Notes: generated by a model from the sequence alone, not told the origin. A DNA stretch of 64,000 nucleotides from Oscillospiraceae bacterium (GCA_015067615.1 SVMD01000011.1:1-64000); one strand, 5' to 3'; shown: positions 8,306 to 18,877, counted from the first letter of the stretch. Numbers and translations: made by a program.

Positions 8306-9154
8306 TTGAGCGAAATTATCAAAGCTGAACATCTGGCATACACCTATCCGGGCATGGACGACATGCCCGGCGTTGCCGTATTTCAGGATATGAATCTGAC
8401 CATCCGGGAGGGCAGCTTTGTGGCCATCCTGGGCACCAACGGCTGCGGCAAGTCCACCCTTGCCAAGCATTTCAACTCCATCCTGCTGCCCACCGGGGGT
8501 AAGGTCTGGGTCTGCGGCCTGGATACCGCCGACGAGGAGCGGCTCATGGCCGTCAGAAGAAAGGTGGGCATGGTTTTCCAGAACCCGGACAACCAGATCG
8601 TCGCCAACGTGGTGGAGGAGGACGTGGCCTTCGGCCCGGAGAACCTGGGCATTGCCAGCCCCGAAATTCGACACAGAGTGAATAAGGCCCTGAAGCAGGT
8701 GGGCATGTACAAATACCGGGAGCACGCCCCCCACCTGCTCTCCGGCGGACAGAAGCAGCGGGTGGCCATCGCCGGCGTCATCGCCATGGAGCCCAAGTGC
8801 ATCGTCCTGGACGAGCCCACTGCCATGCTGGATCCCAAGGGCCGCCGGGAGGTCATTGAGACGGTGAGCCAGCTGAATAAGCAGAAGGGCATCACCGTGG
8901 TGTTGATCACCCATCATATGGACGAGGCCGCCAAGGCGGACCGGGTCGTGGTTCTCCACAGGGGCAAAGTTGCCGCCGACGGCACACCCAAAGAGGTTTT
9001 CTCCCAGGTGGAGCTGCTCCATAAGCTGGGCCTGGCAGCGCCGGATACGGTGGAGCTGTGTTATGCACTGAACCGGGAAGGCTTTGATCTTCCCCTGAAC
9101 GCTCTCGATACCGAGGAATGTGCGCAGACACTTTTCGATTTATTAAAGGTCTGA
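8306..9154 (+). CDS. ecfA1: Energy-coupling factor transporter ATPase EcfA1
   Basis: This is a 282-residue ABC ATPase with Walker A GTNGCGKST, a VFQNPDNQIVA Q-loop typical of EcfA1, signature LSGGQKQR, and Walker B CIVLDEPTAMLD. With EcfA2 and EcfT it powers uptake of vitamins or trace metals through interchangeable S-components. No S-component gene is in this operon, as expected for a shared group II module. The start is TTG, preceded by GGGAGTGAGGG. A GC hairpin lies just upstream in the gap after the methyltransferase gene. Confidence 0.95.
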   Translation: MSEIIKAEHLAYTYPGMDDMPGVAVFQDMNLTIREGSFVAILGTNGCGKSTLAKHFNSILLPTGGKVWVCGLDTADEERLMAVRRKVGMVFQNPDNQIVANVVEEDVAFGPENLGIASPEIRHRVNKALKQVGMYKYREHAPHLLSGGQKQRVAIAGVIAMEPKCIVLDEPTAMLDPKGRREVIETVSQLNKQKGITVVLITHHMDEAAKADRVVVLHRGKVAADGTPKEVFSQVELLHKLGLAAPDTVELCYALNREGFDLPLNALDTEECAQTLFDLLKV

Positions 9155-9173
9155 CCCACAGGAGGAAAAGAAC

Positions 9174-10037
9174 GTGAATCCGATTTTGGAAGTTAAGAAC
9201 TTAAATTATATATACAGCATCGGTACGCCCTTTGAGCATAAGGCTCTGGACAATGTGAGCTTTACCCTGAACCGGGGGGAATTCGTGGGCATCATCGGCC
9301 ACACCGGCTCCGGTAAGTCCACCCTGATGCAGCACCTGAACGGCCTCTTAAAGCCCACCTCCGGCCAAATCCTGCTGGACGGCAAGGACATCTGGTCTGA
9401 CAAGCAGCTTACCCGGCAGGCCCGGTTCCGGGTGGGACTTGTGTTCCAGTACCCGGAGTACCAGCTCTTTGAGGAGACGGTCTATAAGGATATCGCCTTT
9501 GGCCCAAAGAATATGGGACTGAAGCCTGAGGAGATCGACCGCCGGGTTCGGGAAGCCGCCGGCTTCGTGGGTCTGACGGAAGCCCAGCTGCAGGTATCTC
9601 CCTTTGACCTCTCCGGCGGACAGAAGCGCCGGGTGGCCATTGCCGGTGTCATTGCCATGGAGCCGGAGGTGCTGATCCTGGACGAGCCCACCGCCGGTCT
9701 GGATCCCAGCGGCAGAGCCGAAATTTTGGGCAATATCGAGGCCTACCGGAAGGCAAAGAACGCCACCATCATGATGGTTTCCCACTCCATGGAGGATGTG
9801 GCGCGGCTTACTGACCGGTTGCTGGTCATGAGCGGCAGCTGCCTTGCCATGGACGGCACCCCGGATGAGGTCTTTACCCGGGCCCAGGAACTGGTTGACA
9901 TGGGCCTGTCCATCCCTCAGGTGACCCAGGTGTTCCTGAAGCTGAAGGAAAAGGGCCTGGATGTGCCCATGGTCTACACCATCGAACAGGCAGTTGCTGC
10001 CCTGAAGCAGATCAAGGGAGGTGCGGTGAATGCTTAA
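9174..10037 (+). CDS. ecfA2: Energy-coupling factor transporter ATPase EcfA2
   Basis: This 287-residue ABC ATPase is paralogous to EcfA1. It has Walker A GHTGSGKST, a VFQYPEYQLFE Q-loop, signature LSGGQKRR and Walker B VLILDEPTAGLD. It forms the asymmetric ATPase pair with EcfA1. The GTG start at 9174 has GGAGGAAAAG upstream. The 3' end overlaps ecfT by eight bases, indicating translational coupling. Confidence 0.95.
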   Translation: MNPILEVKNLNYIYSIGTPFEHKALDNVSFTLNRGEFVGIIGHTGSGKSTLMQHLNGLLKPTSGQILLDGKDIWSDKQLTRQARFRVGLVFQYPEYQLFEETVYKDIAFGPKNMGLKPEEIDRRVREAAGFVGLTEAQLQVSPFDLSGGQKRRVAIAGVIAMEPEVLILDEPTAGLDPSGRAEILGNIEAYRKAKNATIMMVSHSMEDVARLTDRLLVMSGSCLAMDGTPDEVFTRAQELVDMGLSIPQVTQVFLKLKEKGLDVPMVYTIEQAVAALKQIKGGAVNA

Positions 10038-10839
10038 AGACATTACCCTGGGTCAGTATTTCCCGGGAAAATCGCCCATCCACCTGCTGGACCCCCGGTG
10101 CAAGCTGATTTTGCTGGTGGTTTACATTGTGGCTCTGTTCACCGCCTCCAGCTGGATCAGCTATGGTCTGCTCCTGATCTGTCTGTTGACGGTGATCAAA
10201 ATTTCCACCATCCCCCCTAAGTCCATCGTCAAGGGTATGAAGCCCCTGGTGATGATCCTGGTGTTTACGGGCGTCCTAAACCTGTTCTTCACCACCGGAG
10301 AAGGGGAGCCGGTCATCGATTTCTGGATCATCACCATCTACGCCGAGGGCATCGTCCGGGCGGTATTCATGGTGGCACGAATCCTGATGCTGATCACCTG
10401 CACCTTCCTTTTAACCTATACCACCTCGCCCATCGCCCTGACCGACGGCCTTGAAGCCCTGATGAGCCCCCTGAAGAAGATCAAGGTGCCGGTCCACGAG
10501 CTTTCCATGATGATGTGCATTGCCCTGCGGTTCATCCCCACTCTGATCGAGGAGACCGACAAGATCATGAATGCCCAGAAGGCCAGAGGCGCCGACTTTG
10601 AGTCCGGCTCCATCATGGACCGGGCCAGAGCCCTGATCCCCATCTTGGTGCCCCTGTTTATCTCCGCTTTCCGCCGGGCTGACGAGCTGGCTACCGCCAT
10701 GGAGTGCCGCTGCTACCAGGGCGGCGAGGGCAGGACCAAGATGAAGCTGCTGCGCTACACCCTGTGGGATTTCCGTGCCTTCGCAATCGGCGCGCTGATT
10801 CTGGCTGCCACCTTCGTGCTGGCCTCCTTCGGACTGTGA
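10030..10839 (+). CDS. ecfT: Energy-coupling factor transporter transmembrane protein EcfT
   Basis: This 269-residue integral membrane protein has about six hydrophobic helices. In the C-terminal half the coupling helices carry the family's A-R-G motifs (AQKARGADF and ATAMECRCY), which grip the two ATPases. It links S-components to the EcfA1-EcfA2 motor. It starts within the end of ecfA2 and is followed after eight bases by truA, an order common in Firmicutes, where the module often follows ribosomal protein genes (absent here). Confidence 0.94.
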   Translation: MLKDITLGQYFPGKSPIHLLDPRCKLILLVVYIVALFTASSWISYGLLLICLLTVIKISTIPPKSIVKGMKPLVMILVFTGVLNLFFTTGEGEPVIDFWIITIYAEGIVRAVFMVARILMLITCTFLLTYTTSPIALTDGLEALMSPLKKIKVPVHELSMMMCIALRFIPTLIEETDKIMNAQKARGADFESGSIMDRARALIPILVPLFISAFRRADELATAMECRCYQGGEGRTKMKLLRYTLWDFRAFAIGALILAATFVLASFGL

Positions 10840-10847
10840 GGTAGGCT

Positions 10848-11627
10848 ATGCGCAATATCTGCATTTTTCTGACCTATCTCGGCACCGCCTACCACGGCTG
10901 GCAGGTCCAGAAGAACCTGCCCACGGTAGCTGAGACTGTGGAGAAGGCCTGCGCCATGATCGTGGGCCATCCGGTACATGTCACCGGCTGCGGCCGCACC
11001 GACGCCGGGGTCCACGCCCGGTGCTATGTGGCGAATTTCCGCACCTCCTCCACCATTCCCTGTGAGCGGCTGCCCTACGCCCTGAACACCCATCTGCCCC
11101 AGGATATCGTGGTGACAAAGGCCTTTGAGGTCCACGAGAATTTCAACGCCATCGGCTCCTGCGTCCGGAAGGAGTACACCTATCGGATCTACAACTCCCG
11201 GCTGAAGGACCCCTTCCACGTAAACCGGGCCTGGTTCTACCCCAAGCACCTGGATGAAGCTATCATGCAGGCAGCAGCGGACCAGTTTGTGGGCACCCAC
11301 GATTTTGCCGCTGTCAGAAGCGTGGGCACCGATGTCAAATCCACCGTCCGGACGGTATATTATTATAAGGTGGAGCGCAAGGGCGACATCATCGACCTGA
11401 AGGTCTGCGCCAACGGTTTCCTTTATAATATGGCCCGGGCCATGGCCGGCACCGTGGTCTACGCCGCGGAAGGGAAGATCAAGCCCGAGGAAATCGGTGC
11501 CATTCTGGACTCCGGCAACCGCACCGCTGCCGGTCCCACGGTGCCCCCCGGGGGACTGTACATGACCCACCTCTGGTATGATGACGGCATCGAAAAATTC
11601 GAGTGCGCCAGCGATTGGACGGAATAA
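10848..11627 (+). CDS. truA: tRNA pseudouridine synthase A
   Basis: This 259-residue TruA makes pseudouridine at positions 38-40 in the tRNA anticodon arm. The catalytic aspartate is in CGRTDAGVHA. Other family signatures are YLGTAYHGWQVQ at the start, KEYTYRIYN in the middle and FLYNMARAMAG near the end. The length is normal. It is the last gene of the ecf operon. Confidence 0.95.
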   Translation: MRNICIFLTYLGTAYHGWQVQKNLPTVAETVEKACAMIVGHPVHVTGCGRTDAGVHARCYVANFRTSSTIPCERLPYALNTHLPQDIVVTKAFEVHENFNAIGSCVRKEYTYRIYNSRLKDPFHVNRAWFYPKHLDEAIMQAAADQFVGTHDFAAVRSVGTDVKSTVRTVYYYKVERKGDIIDLKVCANGFLYNMARAMAGTVVYAAEGKIKPEEIGAILDSGNRTAAGPTVPPGGLYMTHLWYDDGIEKFECASDWTE

Positions 11628-11641
11628 AATAACGCAATAAT

Positions 11642-11667
11642 GCGAGCCAATACATTAATTGGCTCGC
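11642..11667. terminator. Inverted repeat after truA, possible terminator
   Basis: GCGAGCCAA at 11642-11650 pairs with TTGGCTCGC at 11659-11667 around an eight-base loop. No clear T-run follows on the plus strand, so intrinsic termination is uncertain; it could instead be a protein site at the boundary of the acquired-looking gene downstream. Confidence 0.45.
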
Positions 11668-11700
11668 GTCTATCTCCGAATCAGAAATGGGGTGAATGTC

Positions 11701-12636
11701 TTGTCCTTTGGTAAATTAGAGGAAGTAATCGTTCGTAAACTTTGGAGACACGAACAATATGATTTTTCCTCCTGGCTTGCTCAGAAAGAAAATATGGAGT
11801 ACCTGGGAGATATTCTGGGCCTTACATTGACTGATATTGACCAGGAGGTTTTTGTCGGTTCGTACCGCTGTGATCTGGTGGCAAAGGATGAAACAACGGG
11901 AATAAAGGTCATTATTGAGAACCAGCTCGAAGCATCCGATCATGATCATTTGGGCAAGATCATTACTTATGCTTCCGGATTGAATGCGAATGTGATTGTC
12001 TGGATTGTTACTCAGGCTCGGGAGGAACACCGAAGCGCCATTGAGTGGCTGAATAACAATACAGGTAACGATCTCAGTTTTTTTCTGATCGAGCTTCACG
12101 CGTATAAAATTGGGGATTCCTTACCTGCTCCGAAGTTTGAAATTATTGAAAAGCCCAACGGCTTTATCAAGTATTCCAAGGCGGCCAGCGGCGCTAAGGA
12201 AGTTAGCCGTGCGCAGACCGAGAGGGAAGCGGAAAGACTTACATTTTGGACCATGTTCAATGATGTGATTGCTGAAAATGGAAAGCCCTTTAATATCAGA
12301 AAGGCAACAACGGATTACTGGTATGATGTTGCACTGGGACGAAGCGATGCCTACATTTCCATTTATTTGGTAAATAAGGCGTCCAGAATTGATATTCAGG
12401 TATGCATTTTTGACAATAAAGATCTTTACGATGCTCTCTTTGCGAGAAAAGAGGAAATTGAAGCTGAGATGGGTATTGAACTTGACTGGCGAAGATTGGA
12501 TGGAAAAAAAGCATCGCGGATTATGCAATCTATTCCTGGTCTCAATTTTGAGAATCATTCAAACTATCCGGAGCTTATGAATGAAATTATTAAAAGGGTC
12601 ATTCATATGCGTAAGGTATTTAAAAAATATATTTAG
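11701..12636 (+). CDS. DUF4268 domain protein, nuclease-like, probably acquired
   Basis: This protein of about 311 residues has an N-terminal region resembling PD-(D/E)XK nucleases (GSYRCDLVAKDE then IIENQLEASDHDHLGK, giving D...E-x-Q spacing) and a C-terminal DUF4268 domain after about residue 175. Proteins of this kind are found in defence and mobile regions; the function is unproven. The gene is visibly AT-richer than its GC-rich neighbours and stands alone between the truA operon and clpE, suggesting transfer. I chose the TTG at 11701 because GGGGTG lies six bases upstream; an earlier in-frame TTG at 11659 lies inside the hairpin. Confidence 0.75.
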   Translation: MSFGKLEEVIVRKLWRHEQYDFSSWLAQKENMEYLGDILGLTLTDIDQEVFVGSYRCDLVAKDETTGIKVIIENQLEASDHDHLGKIITYASGLNANVIVWIVTQAREEHRSAIEWLNNNTGNDLSFFLIELHAYKIGDSLPAPKFEIIEKPNGFIKYSKAASGAKEVSRAQTEREAERLTFWTMFNDVIAENGKPFNIRKATTDYWYDVALGRSDAYISIYLVNKASRIDIQVCIFDNKDLYDALFARKEEIEAEMGIELDWRRLDGKKASRIMQSIPGLNFENHSNYPELMNEIIKRVIHMRKVFKKYI

Positions 12637-12710
12637 TCAAACGTTCACATTTTATTTTCCCATTCTCATTTTTTCTGTGGTATATTCCATGGAAAGGAGC
12701 GTGAAACCCT

Positions 12711-14999
12711 ATGCAAATGCAACTGTGCATCAAATGTAAGAAGAATCCTGCGGTTCTCTTTATCTCCAAGTTTGAGAACGGCGTATCCATGAATGAGGGC
12801 TACTGCCTGAAGTGTGCCCGGAGCCTGGGCATTCCCCAGATCGACCAGACCATCAAGCAGATGGGAATTTCCGAGGAGGATCTGGATATGCTCACCGACG
12901 AGATGAGCAGTGTCTTTGGTCAGCTGGAAGCCGGCGAACAGGACGAGGACGATATGGACTCCCAGACCGCCACCTTCCCGCTGCTGAACCAGCTCTTCGG
13001 CGGCAATACCAATATGCCCGCTCAGCCCCGGCCGCCCAAGGAGGAGGAGCCTCCCAAGGACGAGGGCAAGGGCAAAAAGAAGAACAAAAAACACAAATTC
13101 CTGGACAGCTACTGCATGGACCTGACGGGCCGTGCCCGGGAGGGAAAGCTTGACAAGGTCATCGGACGGGATGTGGAGACCGAGCGGGTCATCCAGATCC
13201 TGAACCGCCGCCAGAAGAACAATCCCTGCCTCATCGGTGAGCCCGGCGTTGGCAAGACCGCCATTGCCGAGGGCCTGGCCCAGCGGATCGCCGCCGGGGA
13301 TGTGCCCTACAAGCTCCGGGACAAGGAGGTTTTCCTGCTGGATCTGACGGCTCTTGTGGCCGGTACCCAGTTCCGGGGCCAGTTTGAAAGCCGCATGAAG
13401 AGCTTGATCGGCGAGATCAAGGAGTGCGGCAATATCATCCTGGTCATCGACGAGGTCCACAATCTGGTGGGCGCGGGTGATGCGGAAGGAAGCATGAACG
13501 CCGCCAATATCCTGAAGCCTGCCCTTTCCAGAGGTGAAATTCAGGTCATCGGCGCTACCACCTTTAACGAGTACCGCAAATATATCGAGAAGGACGCCGC
13601 CCTGGAGCGTCGGTTCCAGCCTGTGAACGTGGCAGAGCCCACCATCGCTGAGGCAAGCCAGATTATGCAGGGCATCGCCAAGGCCTATGCCGAGTTCCAC
13701 GGAGTGGAGATTTCTCCTGAGATTGCCCACCAGTGCGTGGTCCTGTCCGAGCGCTACATCACAGACCGGTTCCTGCCCGACAAGGCCATCGACCTGCTGG
13801 ACGAAGCCTGCTCCGATGTGAACCTGCGGTGCAAGGAGATCTCCCAGCTGGCCGAGCTGAAAAAAGAGCGGGACGACTACATGCTGGAAATGCAGATGCT
13901 CAACGAGGATACCGAAAACACCGACTATGAGCGTCTGGCAAAGCTGAGAAGCAAGCTGATGCAGACCGCCGCAAAGATCGAGGAGCTGGAAAAACTGCCT
14001 AAGCCCCGGGTGACCATGGAGAATCTGGCCCGGATCATCGAGCTGTGGACCAAGATCCCTGCCTCCAAGATCAAGGCCCAGGAGTATCAGCAGATCAAGG
14101 GCCTGGCAGGCCGCCTGAAAACCCACATTGTGGGCCAGGACGAGGCGGTGGAGGCTGTTTCCAAGGCCATCCGCCGGAGCCGTGTGGGCATTTCTCCCAA
14201 GAAGCGGCCTGTTTCCTTCATTTTCGTGGGCCCCACCGGTGTGGGCAAGACGGAGCTGGTGAAGCAGCTTGCCAACGACCTCTTTGACAGCGTGGACTCC
14301 CTGATCCGGCTGGATATGTCCGAATACATGGAAAAGCACACGGTCTCCAAGCTCATCGGTTCTCCTCCCGGCTATATCGGCTATGATGAGGCAGGCCAGC
14401 TCACCGAGAAGATCCGCCGGAAGCCCTATTCCGTGATCCTCTTTGACGAGATCGAGAAGGCCCATCCCGACGTGCTGAACATCCTGCTGCAGGTACTGGA
14501 TGACGGACGGATCACCGATGCCCAGGGCCGTGTGGTGAACTTTGAGAATACCGTCATCGTCATGACTTCCAACGCAGGCAGCGAGGGCGGCGTGGCCGCC
14601 ATGGGCTTCGGCCGGACCCAGGGGGACCAGGTGAAGGAAAAGACCATGAAGGCTCTGCGCAGCTTCCTGCGGCCGGAGTTTATCAACCGCGTGGATGAGA
14701 TCATCACCTTCAACCACCTGTCTGAGGAGAATTTCCTGGGTATTGCGGATATCATGCTTGCAGAACTCAAAGACAGCCTCAATGCCCGGGGACTGAGCCT
14801 GACCTGGACCGAGGATGTCCGGCAGTTGCTGGTTAAGAAGGCCTACTCCGTCACCTACGGCGCCCGGAACCTCCGCCGCACCATCCAGAAGGAGCTGGAG
14901 GACCCCATTAGTGAGGCCATCATCGATTCCTTTGAAAAGCCCATTTCTTCCATTGAAGTTACCGTTGAGAATGAGGCTGTGAAGCTGAATATTCAGTAA
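12711..14999 (+). CDS. clpE: ClpE-like AAA+ unfoldase (Clp protease ATP-binding subunit)
   Basis: This 762-residue protein has an N-terminal zinc finger (CIKC and CLKC, about residues 6-35) as in ClpE and McsA, and a charged Lys/Pro/Glu linker to about residue 130. Two AAA+ modules follow: the first has GEPGVGKT and VIDEVHNL, the second GPTGVGKT and [12 protein letters not shown] short middle coiled coil separates them. It lacks the ClpC N-domain repeats, so ClpE fits best. It unfolds damaged proteins for ClpP or refolding. No CtsR operator was clearly visible upstream. Confidence 0.88.
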   Translation: MQMQLCIKCKKNPAVLFISKFENGVSMNEGYCLKCARSLGIPQIDQTIKQMGISEEDLDMLTDEMSSVFGQLEAGEQDEDDMDSQTATFPLLNQLFGGNTNMPAQPRPPKEEEPPKDEGKGKKKNKKHKFLDSYCMDLTGRAREGKLDKVIGRDVETERVIQILNRRQKNNPCLIGEPGVGKTAIAEGLAQRIAAGDVPYKLRDKEVFLLDLTALVAGTQFRGQFESRMKSLIGEIKECGNIILVIDEVHNLVGAGDAEGSMNAANILKPALSRGEIQVIGATTFNEYRKYIEKDAALERRFQPVNVAEPTIAEASQIMQGIAKAYAEFHGVEISPEIAHQCVVLSERYITDRFLPDKAIDLLDEACSDVNLRCKEISQLAELKKERDDYMLEMQMLNEDTENTDYERLAKLRSKLMQTAAKIEELEKLPKPRVTMENLARIIELWTKIPASKIKAQEYQQIKGLAGRLKTHIVGQDEAVEAVSKAIRRSRVGISPKKRPVSFIFVGPTGVGKTELVKQLANDLFDSVDSLIRLDMSEYMEKHTVSKLIGSPPGYIGYDEAGQLTEKIRRKPYSVILFDEIEKAHPDVLNILLQVLDDGRITDAQGRVVNFENTVIVMTSNAGSEGGVAAMGFGRTQGDQVKEKTMKALRSFLRPEFINRVDEIITFNHLSEENFLGIADIMLAELKDSLNARGLSLTWTEDVRQLLVKKAYSVTYGARNLRRTIQKELEDPISEAIIDSFEKPISSIEVTVENEAVKLNIQ

Positions 15000-15006
15000 A
15001 AATCTA

Positions 15007-15034
15007 CCCGGAAGGCATTTGCCTTCCGGGTTTT
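15007..15034. terminator. Bidirectional terminator after clpE
   Basis: A perfect stem joins CCCGGAAGGCA and TGCCTTCCGGG, followed by TTTT at 15031-15034 on the plus strand and by an A/T-rich stretch on the minus strand. It separates the convergent clpE and small membrane protein genes. Confidence 0.85.
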
Positions 15035-15036
15035 GC

Positions 15037-15213
15037 TCACATGCCCCAATTCTGGTTCATCTTGTCTTCCATTTTCCAGGCCAGGTCCTCCACCTTGTTG
15101 GCGGCCCTGGCGGCCAGCTTCCGGGCGGGGTTCTGCCGGGGCATCATCATCACGGCCACAGCACCGGCCGCGGCGCCCAGGCCTGCGGTAATGGCCCATC
15201 CTTTCATGGTCAT
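15037..15213 (-). CDS. Small membrane-anchored protein of unknown function
   Basis: This is a 58-residue protein with an alanine/glycine-rich membrane helix (about residues 6-24) followed by a charged amphipathic tail ending in a predicted coil. It resembles short YtxH-type proteins in layout only. The ATG at 15213 follows GAAGGGAGTG at proper spacing; an ATG 18 bases upstream lies before that site and is less likely. Confidence 0.6.
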   Translation of the reverse strand: MTMKGWAITAGLGAAAGAVAVMMMPRQNPARKLAARAANKVEDLAWKMEDKMNQNWGM

Positions 15214-15280
15214 AGCGATCACTCCCTTCACACATAGTATGCCCAGGGAAGAAAAACTTCACAACTGAAAGTTTTTGTCT

Positions 15281-15308
15281 TTGCACTTAGGAAAAACTGT
15301 GATATAAT
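15281..15308 (+). promoter_or_regulatory. Promoter of the PyrF-like/glutaredoxin unit
   Basis: TTGCAC at 15281-15286, a 16-base spacer and TATAAT at 15303-15308 preceded by TGA (extended -10) lie 30 bases before the start codon. Confidence 0.78.
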
Positions 15309-15338
15309 GACAAAAAATACCCGAAAGGGGCGTATACA

Positions 15339-16211
15339 ATGTCTGTTGATGTGTTGCAGGAGAAGATCCGCAAGCTGAAAAATCCCACCATGCTGGAGCT
15401 TTGCCCGGCGAAGGAGGATATTCCCAATGTCTACTTTGCCGAGGACGGCCTGGCAGCCGCCGCTTTGCGGTATTACCAGGCGCTGCTTGGGGAATTGAAG
15501 GATACGGTGCCCGCCGTCCGGGTCAGCTTTGCCGCCTTTGCACTTTTGGGCGCGGAAGGTATGGATGCGCTTAAGGAGATCCTGGCCTTTGCCCGGAAAC
15601 AGGGCTATTATGTTGCCATGGATGCCCCGGAGCTGCTCTCCGGCAAGACGGCGGCCCTGACTGCCCAGGCTCTTCTGGGCCCGGATTCCGCCTTTGACTG
15701 CGATGGCCTGATCATCACGGCCTATCCGGGAAGCGACATCATCAAGCCCTTTCTTGCTTACTGCAAGGAGGGGAAGAAGGACATTTTCGTGGTGTGCCGG
15801 ACGGCCAACAAGTCTGCTCCGGAATTACAGGACCTGCTCTCCGGCGGACGGTTGGTCCATGCTGCGGCGGCAGACCACGTCAACCGCTACGGCGCCGACA
15901 CCGCCGGAAAATTCGGCTATACCCGGGTGGGCATTCTGGCCGCCGCCTCTGCCGCTGCCAGCTTAAAAGACCTGCGCGCCAAGTACCCCAAGCTGTTTAT
16001 GATTCTTGACGGCGCGGATTATCCCAATGCCAACGCCAAAAACTGCGCCAACGCCTTTGACAAATTCGGCCACGGCGCTGTGGCTGTGGTGGGCAATTCC
16101 GTCTGCCGGGCCTGGACCCAGGCTGAGGAGGGGACCGATGCGCTGACATCTGCCCGGGAGGCTGCCCTGCGGATGAAGAAGAATCTGACCCGGTATGTAA
16201 CCATTTTATAA
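15339..16211 (+). CDS. Orotidine-5'-phosphate decarboxylase-like protein lacking the catalytic residues
   Basis: This 290-residue protein follows the type 2 PyrF layout from end to end: a VRVSFAAFALLGAEG strand, a YYVAMDA strand, CDGLIITAYPGSDIIKPFL, and a late GNSVCRAW phosphate-loop region. In real type 2 enzymes the second strand reads DAKRGDIG and supplies the Asp-Lys-Asp catalytic group; here it reads DAPELLSG. The preceding strand's lysine is replaced by arginine. It therefore probably does not decarboxylate orotidylate and may be a binding or regulatory protein. It is followed after 12 bases by a glutaredoxin-like gene with which it is probably cotranscribed. No other pyrimidine gene is nearby. 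Confidence 0.7.
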   Translation: MSVDVLQEKIRKLKNPTMLELCPAKEDIPNVYFAEDGLAAAALRYYQALLGELKDTVPAVRVSFAAFALLGAEGMDALKEILAFARKQGYYVAMDAPELLSGKTAALTAQALLGPDSAFDCDGLIITAYPGSDIIKPFLAYCKEGKKDIFVVCRTANKSAPELQDLLSGGRLVHAAAADHVNRYGADTAGKFGYTRVGILAAASAAASLKDLRAKYPKLFMILDGADYPNANAKNCANAFDKFGHGAVAVVGNSVCRAWTQAEEGTDALTSAREAALRMKKNLTRYVTIL

Positions 16212-16223
16212 TGAGGTGATAGT

Positions 16224-16472
16224 ATGCTGAAAATCTATGGATCCCCCCTGTGCCCCGACTGTGTCGTGTGCAAGGAAGCACTGGAAAAGGCCAACGTACC
16301 CTTTGTTTACTTAAGCGTTACCGACAGCCTACTGGCGCTGAAGCAGTTCTTAAAACTCCGGGAAACCCGGGAGGAATTCGCTCCTGTGAGAGACCGGGGC
16401 CAGATCGGCATTCCCTGCATCCTGGACGAGGACGGGAAGCTCAGCTTTACCTGGGACGCCTATCTGAAATAA
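16224..16472 (+). CDS. Glutaredoxin-like thiol protein
   Basis: This 82-residue thioredoxin-fold protein has the redox motif CPDC near the start (SPLCPDCVVC), a cis-proline region IGIPCIL, and a C-terminal helix. It probably reduces disulfides or mixed thiols in the cytoplasm; the partner is unknown. An extra cysteine three residues after the CxxC motif and one after the cis-proline are unusual. It shares a transcript with the PyrF-like gene. Confidence 0.8.
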   Translation: MLKIYGSPLCPDCVVCKEALEKANVPFVYLSVTDSLLALKQFLKLRETREEFAPVRDRGQIGIPCILDEDGKLSFTWDAYLK

Positions 16473-16479
16473 AAGTTTT

Positions 16480-16507
16480 GCCGGGTCTTCTGACCCGGCA
16501 TTTTTTT
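16480..16507 (+). terminator. Rho-independent terminator
   Basis: GCCGGGTC, loop TTCT, GACCCGGC, then ATTTTTTT, directly after the glutaredoxin-like gene. Confidence 0.9.
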
Positions 16508-16508
16508 C

Positions 16509-16871
16509 TCAGCCTCTGGGACCGTTGCCCCGGTTGCGGCCCCGGGACATGTCATTGCTGCCTTCGGAGCCGGTGGTGGCGTCATCGGTGGAGCCGCCCA
16601 TGATGTTATCCAGGGAGCCCTCCATGGTGCCGGTGGACTCGGTGGTATCAGCCCCGGCGGTGGAGTCCATGGTGGAATCCATGCCGCCCTCGGTGGAGGG
16701 CTGGGTGTGGGGCATGGTGGTAGGTGCGGTGGTAGTCGCGGTGGTGGGGCTGGAAGTCTCACCGTTGGTAGGCAGGGTGGTCACGTCCGCATTGGTATTC
16801 ATGCAGCCGCAGCCCACCAGCATAACGCAGGAAAGACACAGCGCCAGAGTCAGAAAACCGATCTTTTTCAT
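16509..16871 (-). CDS. Thr/Ser-rich lipoprotein of unknown function
   Basis: This 120-residue protein has a lipoprotein signal peptide: MKK, a hydrophobic stretch, then LVGC as lipobox. Two more cysteine-containing residues follow the lipidation site. The rest is low-complexity Thr, Ser, Gly and acidic sequence without a fold I recognise. It is likely a surface-exposed linker-type protein. The ATG at 16871 has an AGAGG site; an open frame continues upstream but without a ribosome binding site. Confidence 0.7.
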   Translation of the reverse strand: MKKIGFLTLALCLSCVMLVGCGCMNTNADVTTLPTNGETSSPTTATTTAPTTMPHTQPSTEGGMDSTMDSTAGADTTESTGTMEGSLDNIMGGSTDDATTGSEGSNDMSRGRNRGNGPRG

Positions 16872-17023
16872 AGTAAAAACCTCTTTCTTTTGGTGGTGCA
16901 ACGATAGTATTACCGCAAAAAAGCTCATTACGCAGGGAATCAGAGGATTCACTGGGAAAAGGTAGATTTTTTTGAAACAATGTGGTAAAATAATACGCAC
17001 CATAAAAATAAGGAGCTTTTGTA

Positions 17024-17560
17024 ATGACCGCGATTTCCTACGGATCTCTGGTTGTGGCAATTTCCGTGATCTGGATCTTTATCCGTACCTATTTTGCCGT
17101 GAAGCAGAGGCGATTCGATCTGAAACGGGAAATTCAGCTTCTTTTCGTGTACATCTGCATCGTGGTGGTTGCAAGATTTACATTTTTCCCGTTTTCCAAG
17201 GTCAACGGTCAGATTCAGCCGCTGATTTTTGACACCGCCACAGCCTTTTCGCCCCGGATCAACTGGATTCCTCTGGTCAATCTCCTGGACTACCCGGACA
17301 AGCGTGACATTCTCCTGAACGTTGTGGGCAATTTTGCCATGTTTATCCCACTGGGTATTGTGTGGCCCGGCGTGTACAAAGAGCTGAACAGCGCCGGAAA
17401 GGTCATTTCCGCCGGCGTGGGTGTGTCGCTGCTCATTGAAATTTTACAGCTGCCCTTCTATGACCGGGTCAGCGACGTGGATGATCTGATCCTCAACTCC
17501 CTGGGCTATATCACCGGCTATGGAATCTGGCTGCTGGTGAGAAAACTCGCAAAAAAATAA
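17024..17560 (+). CDS. VanZ-like family membrane protein
   Basis: This 178-residue protein has about four membrane helices and the VanZ family core: NLLDYPDKRDILLNVVGNFAMFIPLG, a helix with IEILQLPF, then a conserved DVDDLILNSLGYITGY. VanZ gives low-level teicoplanin resistance in enterococci, but most homologues are of unknown role in the envelope. An AAGGAG site precedes the ATG. There is no van cluster nearby, so glycopeptide resistance is not implied. Confidence 0.87.
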   Translation: MTAISYGSLVVAISVIWIFIRTYFAVKQRRFDLKREIQLLFVYICIVVVARFTFFPFSKVNGQIQPLIFDTATAFSPRINWIPLVNLLDYPDKRDILLNVVGNFAMFIPLGIVWPGVYKELNSAGKVISAGVGVSLLIEILQLPFYDRVSDVDDLILNSLGYITGYGIWLLVRKLAKK

Positions 17561-17563
17561 AGA

Positions 17564-17586
17564 AAGCCTCCTTCCGGAGGCTTTTT
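17564..17586. terminator. Bidirectional terminator between vanZ-like and oxidoreductase genes
   Basis: AAGCCTCC, loop TTCC, GGAGGCTT and a T-run on the plus strand, with an A-run upstream that serves the convergent gene. Confidence 0.85.
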
Positions 17587-17587
17587 C

Positions 17588-18832
<1,245 letters not shown>

Positions 18833-18877
18833 GGGAAATTCCTCCGTTTTTTCTTTCAGTATAGCACACAGTTTTGT

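Noticed and set aside
12640..12710. CtsR heat-shock operator before clpE
   Set aside because: AGTCAAACGTTCA is suggestive but does not match the tandem heptad repeat closely enough.
12666..14717. 683-codon open frame opposite clpE
   Set aside because: Antisense shadow of a strongly conserved AAA+ gene; it has no domain signature.
17024..17560. Glycopeptide resistance gene
   Set aside because: VanZ-like proteins are common without resistance, and no vanHAX or regulator genes are near.
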